Assembly (NCBI GenBank): GCA_024508675.1
Contig: JANINQ010000005.1
Location: 372,001-436,000, forward strand
Reading direction: 5' to 3'
Length of the DNA: 64,000 nt
Origin: Afipia sp.
GTDB lineage: Bacteria; Pseudomonadota; Alphaproteobacteria; Rhizobiales; Xanthobacteraceae
Position 1 is the first letter of the stretch, and every line of letters starts with the position of its first letter. The position numbers and the translations under genes are program-made. The notes beneath the pieces were generated by a model. The model did no database searches and had not been told where the DNA came from. It was given only the letters and a program-made list of their open reading frames with translations. Positions 59,046-64,000 of this stretch are shown piece by piece.

Positions 59046-60098
59046 CTAGATTCGTTGTCCTGTCGCTTTCGAGAACAGATGCAACCGCCCCGGCTGAAGC
59101 CGGACGGGAATTTTCTGACCAAAAGACCAGTTATCCACGCGATCAGTCAGAATCCGCAACCGCGCGCCGCCGATCTCGCCAATGCTGAGGGTTTGCGCGC
59201 CGAGTTGTTCGATGACGCCGACTTCGAATGAGAGCGCATCCGGCCCTTCGCCCAGCGCGATGTGTTCCGGCCGAATGCCGAGAACCATATCTTCATTCGT
59301 GTTTTGATATTGTCCGGGCAGCGCAATCTGCAGCGCACCGCTCTTGAACATGCCATTCGAAGCATGTCCTTCGATCAGGTTCATTTCAGGTGAACCGATG
59401 AAGCCGGCGACAAACAGATTGACCGGGCGGTCGTAGACTTCCAGCGGCGCTCCAACCTGCTGCACATGGCCATCGCGCATGATCACAATACGATTGGCCA
59501 GCGTCATCGCCTCGACCTGATCGTGCGTCACGTACACCATGCTGGTGCCAACCTCCTGATGCAGGCGCGCGATCTCTTCGCGCATGCGCACGCGCAGCTT
59601 GGCATCGAGATTCGACAGCGGCTCATCGAGGAGGAATACTTCCGGCTCACGAACCAAAGCCCGCCCGAGTGCGACGCGCTGCATCTGGCCACCAGACAAT
59701 TGCTTGGGCTTGCGTTGCAGATACTCATCAAGGCCAAGCATCTTCGCCGCGCGCTGAACCCGCGTATCGATCTGCGACGGGTCCATTTTCCGCATCCGAA
59801 GACCGAAGGCGAGATTTTCATAGATCGTCTTATGCGGATAGAGCGCGTAATTCTGGAACACCATGGCGATGTTCCGGTCCTTCGGCTCCAGCGCCGTGAC
59901 ATCGCGATCGCCAATGAAAATCTTGCCCGAGGTAATTTCCTCGAGGCCCGCCAGCATGCGCAGCGTCGTGGACTTTCCGCAGCCCGACGGGCCGAGAAAT
60001 ACGACGAATTCGCCATCATGAATCGTCAGGTCGACGCCGTGAACGGCGACCACCGGACCGTAAGCCTTGCGAACCTTTTCGAGCCTAATCTCTGACAT
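59046..60098 (-). CDS. CUT1 sugar ABC transporter ATPase (UgpC/MalK type)
   Basis: A 350-residue ATPase. Walker A is GPSGCGKSTTLRMLAG (about residues 36-44), the signature LSGGQMQRVALGRALV, Walker B VFLLDEPLSNLDAKLRVRM and VTHDQVEAMT. The C-terminal regulatory part carries FIGSPEMNLIEG and LGIRPEHIALGEG, the TOBE2 pattern of MalK/UgpC. It is three bases after the kinase stop and 44 bases before the binding-protein start, in the same operon. It may energise import of the polyol used by the kinase and GldA-like enzymes. Confidence 0.94.
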   Translation of the reverse strand: MSEIRLEKVRKAYGPVVAVHGVDLTIHDGEFVVFLGPSGCGKSTTLRMLAGLEEITSGKIFIGDRDVTALEPKDRNIAMVFQNYALYPHKTIYENLAFGLRMRKMDPSQIDTRVQRAAKMLGLDEYLQRKPKQLSGGQMQRVALGRALVREPEVFLLDEPLSNLDAKLRVRMREEIARLHQEVGTSMVYVTHDQVEAMTLANRIVIMRDGHVQQVGAPLEVYDRPVNLFVAGFIGSPEMNLIEGHASNGMFKSGALQIALPGQYQNTNEDMVLGIRPEHIALGEGPDALSFEVGVIEQLGAQTLSIGEIGGARLRILTDRVDNWSFGQKIPVRLQPGRLHLFSKATGQRI

Positions 60099-60101
60099 GG
60101 A

Positions 60102-61628
60102 TTACTTGTTCTGACCGGCCACGAAGGCGTGAATGCGATGATTGATCGGCGCAAGCGCCTTCTGAATGTCACGGTAGATCGGGAAACCCTGATCGTAGAC
60201 CGCGGCACGCGCCGGGTCGGGCGTCGCACGCGACACGATCTGGACCACTTCAGCAGCCGCGCGCTCATCCTTGAATATCCCGACGCCGACACCCGCAAGT
60301 AATGCTGCGCCGAATGACGCATCGGCGACCGCCGGAAGCTCGACAGTGATATTCAGAACGTCAGCTACAATTTGCCGCCAAAGCGCACTGCGTGCTCCGC
60401 CACCAGTCAGACGCGCGGTCGTGAAGCCGAGATTTTTCGACTTCATCACATCAAGACAATCCCGCAGTGAATAAGCCACCCCCTCATAGAGCGCGCGGAC
60501 GAAATGGCCCGCGCCATGGTTGAAGCCCGCGCCGACAAAGTCCGCCCGCAACAGCGGGTCCCAGTAAGGGCTACGCTCGCCGTTGAGATAAGGATGAAAG
60601 AACAGCCCTTCTGAACCCGGCCGCACCACTGATGCTTTTGCATCCATGGCATCGAAAACCGCGCTGCCGTCTTCACCTTCGCGGCGGAAGAACGTATCGC
60701 GCAGCCATTTGTGCGCCGAGGCACAGGAATTCGTGGCCGCGATCACGTACCAGTGGTCTGGCACCACGTGATAGTAATTAATCAGCGAGAAATCCGGTCT
60801 GGCCTTGGGCGACAGCACATTGACTGTGGCCGCGGTCGCCAGCTTCACCACGCCGATGCCCTCACGCACCATACCGGCGCCAAAGGTCTCGGCTGCTGTG
60901 TCGGAGGTACCGCAAACCACCGGCGTGCCTTCCGCAAGGCCGGTTGCCAGCGCGGCCTTCGCCGTCACCTTACCAACGACAGCGCTCGGCTTGACGATCG
61001 GCGGCAGCGTGGCCATCGGCCAACCGATCATGTCACACAGTTCTTTCGACCATTCAGCGGTCTGCGCATCCAGCATCAGGGTGCCGAGTGCGTCGATGGT
61101 ATCGGTTTCCCATGTGCCGGTAAATTGCGCACGCAGCCAGTCCTTGGCGACATAGAGCCGCTTCACCCGCGCAAACGACTCTGGCTCGTGATGCTGCAGC
61201 CACAGCATCTGCGGCAAGGTCCAGGTCGGGTTGGCGCGGTTCGCGCCGATCTCGAGAATCCGCGCATCGGCCTTGTCGCGAAGCTGCTGAGTCTCCTCGC
61301 GGCTACGCTGATCGTTCCAGAGAATGGCTGGCCGAATGACGTTGCCGTCCGCATCTTCCAGCACCTGCGTATGAGCGCCGGCGGAAAAAGATATTGCCGC
61401 GATATCGGACGCCGGCCGGCCGGACGCTTTCAGCCCGCGACGCAAGGCATCGCAAGCCGCCAGCCACCAGTCTTCGGGATTTTGCTCACTCCAGCCCGGA
61501 TGCGGCGACGATGTCGCGACCGGCGACGAAGCCTCGCTCACCAGCGACCCATCGGCCTTGATGATACTGATCTTGAGCGAGCCGGCGCCCAGATCGATGC
61601 CAACCAGAAGGGGATCAGACACTGCCAT
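60102..61628 (-). CDS. FGGY-family carbohydrate kinase (xylulokinase-like)
   Basis: A 508-residue sugar kinase. The phosphate-1 motif is VGIDLGAGSLKISIIKADG, then IRPAILWNDQRSREETQQL (the substrate-binding Asp region of FGGY), GTSDTAAETFGAGM and the C-terminal adenosine motif ARLTGGGARSALWRQIVADVLN. The start at 61628 (MAVSDPLLVGIDLG) fits the family. Length and pattern resemble xylulokinase; glycerol or erythritol kinases are alternatives. It sits between the FAD oxidase and the importer ATPase, so its substrate is probably what the importer brings in. Confidence 0.9.
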   Translation of the reverse strand: MAVSDPLLVGIDLGAGSLKISIIKADGSLVSEASSPVATSSPHPGWSEQNPEDWWLAACDALRRGLKASGRPASDIAAISFSAGAHTQVLEDADGNVIRPAILWNDQRSREETQQLRDKADARILEIGANRANPTWTLPQMLWLQHHEPESFARVKRLYVAKDWLRAQFTGTWETDTIDALGTLMLDAQTAEWSKELCDMIGWPMATLPPIVKPSAVVGKVTAKAALATGLAEGTPVVCGTSDTAAETFGAGMVREGIGVVKLATAATVNVLSPKARPDFSLINYYHVVPDHWYVIAATNSCASAHKWLRDTFFRREGEDGSAVFDAMDAKASVVRPGSEGLFFHPYLNGERSPYWDPLLRADFVGAGFNHGAGHFVRALYEGVAYSLRDCLDVMKSKNLGFTTARLTGGGARSALWRQIVADVLNITVELPAVADASFGAALLAGVGVGIFKDERAAAEVVQIVSRATPDPARAAVYDQGFPIYRDIQKALAPINHRIHAFVAGQNK

Positions 61629-61669
61629 AGTGGGCGTCCTCCCCTGCGGCAGAATGGATGTGCGGCACG

Positions 61670-63151
61670 TCAACCACGATAAATGTCTTTCGCGTTCGCG
61701 CCCGCGCGAAGCCCGATTTTGCCGGGATTGAACAGATTGCCCGGGTCGAGCGCATCCTTGATCGCCTGCAGGACCGCAAGACCGGTGCCAAGCTCACGCT
61801 GCATCCACGGATTGCGGAACAAACCTGCGCCGTGATGGTGCGCGATGGAACCGCCATGATCCAGCGTCAGCTTTTGCACGGCGTCCCACAGCTTCTGATG
61901 AATCGGCAGAGCCTGTTCTTTCGGCATCGGCGGCAAGCGCACGGTCATATACTGACACGCGCCTTCCGGATAAACGTGTGACCAGTGCGCGCCGAAATGA
62001 ATGCCTGGATAGATTTCACGCACGGCGCGGCCAATTGCCTCGTACATGGCGGGAATCGCAGACCAGTTGCCGGTCACTTCAATGGTGTCGTTGAAATAGC
62101 CCGCGTCGTGCCACTTCTGCGAATAGGCCACGTAGCGATTTTGTTTCCAGTGTTCGTAAGGACCATCAGGACCAACTTCGCCGCCCTGAGCCTTGGCAAT
62201 TTCAAGCGCCATGCCCTGCTCGGCCGTGACCATCGGCTCGCTGCCAGTGAACTGCAACACCGCAAGAAACGGCTTGGTCTTGAACAGAGGAATGTCTTTG
62301 GTGCGCTCGTCGCTCTCGGCCCGATCATAGAGGCGGACGATTGTCGGGCGCAATTCAGCCTGCATGATCAGGCGCGCGGTATCCAGCGCCGCTTGCAGTG
62401 ACGGAAATGCAAACACGACGCCGCGCTCGATGGCAGGCTTTTTGAAGATACGCAGCGTCGCTTCGGTAATGATCCCGAGGGTGCCTTCGCTGCCGATCAT
62501 CAGATCGCGGACCGACGGACCAACAGACCGGCGCGCAACGGGCCGGATTTCAAGCGGCGAACCATCCGGCAATACGGCCTTCAGGCCCACAACGATGTCT
62601 TCGATCTTGCCATAACGGCTGCTCAACTGTCCGCCGCCGCGGCAGGCAAGCCAGCCGCCCACAGTCGAGATCTCAATGGACTGCGGCAGGTGACCGCTGG
62701 TGTAGCCAGCTTCGTTGAGTTGGCGTTCGAAATCAGCGCCGTTCATCCCGGCCTGAACAGTGACGACAGCATCCGTTGGATTGATGGACACGATCTTGTC
62801 GAGGCGGCGGGTATCCACCATGATCTCGCCGCCCAGCGGGATCACACCACCGAGCACGCCCGACCCATTGCCATACGGAATGATCGCAATATTCCGCGCC
62901 TTCGCAAGATGGACGATCCGGATGATCTCATCCTGGTTCGCTGGCCGCACTACAAGCCGTGGTACTGCACCAGCGAGCTCTCCCGCACGCTCGCGGAAAA
63001 CTGCAAATGGCAGACGATCACGCGAATAGCCGAACCGTTGATCGAACGAGGTCAGGACGTTGGCTGATCCAACAATGGCGCCAAAGGCTTGCGCCAAACC
63101 TTCATCGACGTGATCAGCGTCGCGAACGGCAGCGATAGTGGTTGCGGTCAT
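61670..63151 (-). CDS. FAD-linked oxidase, alkyl-DHAP synthase-like (VAO family)
   Basis: A 493-residue flavoenzyme. The PCMH FAD domain has PRLVVRPANQDEIIRIVHLAKA, NIAIIPYGNGSGVLGGVIPLGG and GGWLACRGGGQLSSRYGKIED; the C-terminal half has GSEGTLGIITEATLRIF and, around residue 435, GGSIAHHHGAGLFRNPWM with three His in a row, like the active-site His tract of alkyldihydroxyacetonephosphate synthase. It ends ALDPGNLFNPGKIG. The start at 63151 has AGGGG upstream; longer frames are unlikely. It is first in the polyol operon, divergent from nothing but downstream of a LacI gene. Reaction unknown: an alpha-hydroxy acid, alditol or ether-lipid-type substrate is possible. Confidence 0.9.
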   Translation of the reverse strand: MTATTIAAVRDADHVDEGLAQAFGAIVGSANVLTSFDQRFGYSRDRLPFAVFRERAGELAGAVPRLVVRPANQDEIIRIVHLAKARNIAIIPYGNGSGVLGGVIPLGGEIMVDTRRLDKIVSINPTDAVVTVQAGMNGADFERQLNEAGYTSGHLPQSIEISTVGGWLACRGGGQLSSRYGKIEDIVVGLKAVLPDGSPLEIRPVARRSVGPSVRDLMIGSEGTLGIITEATLRIFKKPAIERGVVFAFPSLQAALDTARLIMQAELRPTIVRLYDRAESDERTKDIPLFKTKPFLAVLQFTGSEPMVTAEQGMALEIAKAQGGEVGPDGPYEHWKQNRYVAYSQKWHDAGYFNDTIEVTGNWSAIPAMYEAIGRAVREIYPGIHFGAHWSHVYPEGACQYMTVRLPPMPKEQALPIHQKLWDAVQKLTLDHGGSIAHHHGAGLFRNPWMQRELGTGLAVLQAIKDALDPGNLFNPGKIGLRAGANAKDIYRG

Positions 63152-63221
63152 GACAGCCCCTGTTCCGAGGCCAAATTCGCCACGCTCACTCGACGTACTC
63201 CCTGGCCGCTTCGTTTCTTGA

Positions 63222-63254
63222 TTGAACAAATGGTTTGCGCAATCGTTTGTTCAA
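63222..63254. promoter_or_regulatory. Candidate LacI-type operator upstream of the polyol operon
   Basis: TTGAACAAA (63222-63230) and TTTGTTCAA (63246-63254) are perfect inverted arms with a 15-base spacer. Inside is TTGCGCAA (63235-63242), an 8-bp palindrome with the central CG typical of LacI-family sites. It lies between the LacI gene end and the FAD oxidase start. Confidence 0.45.
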
Positions 63255-63290
63255 ACGTCTTACAAACAACCTCGCGGGTCAAGTTAAAAT

Positions 63291-64000
63291 TTATCGGGGA
63301 GCGGGACCTGTGGAGGCGCGAATGACAAGACCGTCCGGCGCAAGCGGCGCAACCGGGTCCGGCGTGCCACCCTTGAGAAGATCGATCAGAAGACTCGACG
63401 CGATCTCGCCCATTAGTTCAGTGGGCATCTTCACCGAGGTCAATTGCGGATAAAGCATTGTCGCAACTGGCGCATCATGCAATCCGACCACCGAAACATC
63501 GCGAGGGATTTGCAACCCGGCCTCGTGCAGCACAGCCATCGCGCCTGCCGCGGTCACCAGCGTCGCACCAAGAACCGCCGTGGGCCTTTCGGCCAGAAGG
63601 CTACGCATCGCGTCCGCGCCCCCCTCCGCCGTATAGCCTGCCACCGCGACAAGTTTCGGGTCGAAAGGGATGCCATGACGTTTGAGGCCATCGCGATATC
63701 CCGCAAGACGCTCGCCTGCGTTAAATCCGCCCGGCCTGCCCGCCAGATGTGCGATCCGCCGATGGCCCATCCGCGCAAGATGATCGACGGCAATAGCGGC
63801 AGCGGCACGGCTATCGAGAACGACACTATAAGGACTGCCCTTGAGACGGCGGTTCAGAAGTACGAAGGGCGTGTGGGTCGATTCAAGCTCCCCGCGCAGC
63901 AATTGATCGTCATCGAGACTCGCCACCAGCAGACCGTCGGCGCGGTTTCCATGCGAGAGACGATGGTAGACCGCGTCAGTGGCTCCTGATTCACGATGCG
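63291..64000 (-). CDS. LacI-family transcriptional regulator (partial)
   Basis: At least 236 codons are open to the window end; the N-terminal helix-turn-helix lies beyond 64000. The visible part is the ligand domain: ADGLLVASLDDDQLLRGEL, VVLDSRAAAAIAVDHLARMGHRRIAHLAG (the NxxAA.xAV..L...GH..I..i.G pattern), FNAGERLAGYRDGLKRHGI and the late DVSVVGLHDAPVATMLYPQLTSVKMP with the GxHD/GFDD-type motif. It is upstream of the polyol operon on the same strand, and an inverted repeat lies in between, so it is the likely repressor. Ligand is unknown. Confidence 0.9.
   Translation of the reverse strand, partial: HRESGATDAVYHRLSHGNRADGLLVASLDDDQLLRGELESTHTPFVLLNRRLKGSPYSVVLDSRAAAAIAVDHLARMGHRRIAHLAGRPGGFNAGERLAGYRDGLKRHGIPFDPKLVAVAGYTAEGGADAMRSLLAERPTAVLGATLVTAAGAMAVLHEAGLQIPRDVSVVGLHDAPVATMLYPQLTSVKMPTELMGEIASSLLIDLLKGGTPDPVAPLAPDGLVIRASTGPAPR

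Noticed and set aside
1-64000. Mobile elements, prophage, CRISPR arrays, tRNA or rRNA genes
   Set aside because: No transposase or integrase frame, regular direct repeats, or RNA-gene sequence was recognised by eye; faint or short RNA genes could be missed.

Overview
The window looks like a chromosomal segment of a GC-rich alphaproteobacterium, most likely a Bradyrhizobium/Afipia/Rhodopseudomonas relative. This is inferred from the density of ABC importers with periplasmic binding proteins, the aerobic Mo/cytochrome c hydroxylase, a small secreted protein of a kind common in that group, and gene content resembling Azorhizobium-type nicotinate catabolism. No rRNA, tRNA, CRISPR array, transposase or phage gene was seen. 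Most genes lie on the minus strand in long operons with stop/start overlaps.

Layout. (1) 1-3236: part of a CUT1 sugar/glycerol-phosphate-type ABC importer and a divergent DeoR regulator. (2) 3264-20315: a nicotinate island. It holds ferredoxin-NADP reductase, enamidase, and a nine-gene minus-strand operon (6-hydroxynicotinate reductase, a UPF0280/ApbE-like protein, two 'amino acid synthesis' family proteins, a LIV-type ABC importer with fused LivH-LivM, and a MarR regulator). Divergent from it are nicA, nicB (Mo-hydroxylase fused to a tri-haem cytochrome c), pncB and a small DUF6489-like protein. (3) 20331-28317: an eight-gene operon with a dipeptide-type ABC importer, an AtzG/AtzE/AtzH-like amidase module and a GntR regulator. 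(4) 28586-37851: a Baeyer-Villiger monooxygenase, a family IV esterase, a RidA/CnbZ-like protein, a second LIV importer and a divergent LysR regulator. (5) 37926-45774: a Glu/Leu-type dehydrogenase, small secreted Cys-repeat proteins, and an RND efflux pair. (6) 45788-53787: kdpFABCDE for high-affinity K+ uptake, headed by an extra 27-residue membrane peptide. (7) 54037-64000: a polyol/sugar cluster with a GldA-like dehydrogenase, SDR, CUT1 importer, FGGY kinase, alkyl-DHAP-synthase-like FAD oxidase and a LacI regulator cut by the window end.

How the main system may work. NicAB would hydroxylate nicotinate to 6-hydroxynicotinate and pass electrons through its own c haems to the respiratory chain. 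The product would then not go to the usual aerobic NicC route; it would be reduced by an enzyme known from Eubacterium barkeri fermentation (6-hydroxynicotinate reductase), and the ring opened by enamidase, releasing ammonium. This matches the route determined biochemically in Azorhizobium caulinodans. The gene set adds candidate missing parts: fpr for reductant, a UPF0280 protein for flavin attachment, two PF06684-type proteins for steps after ring opening, and a LIV importer. Three GTATAC-centred near-palindromes sit only in the two divergent promoter regions of this island and look like one regulon's operators.
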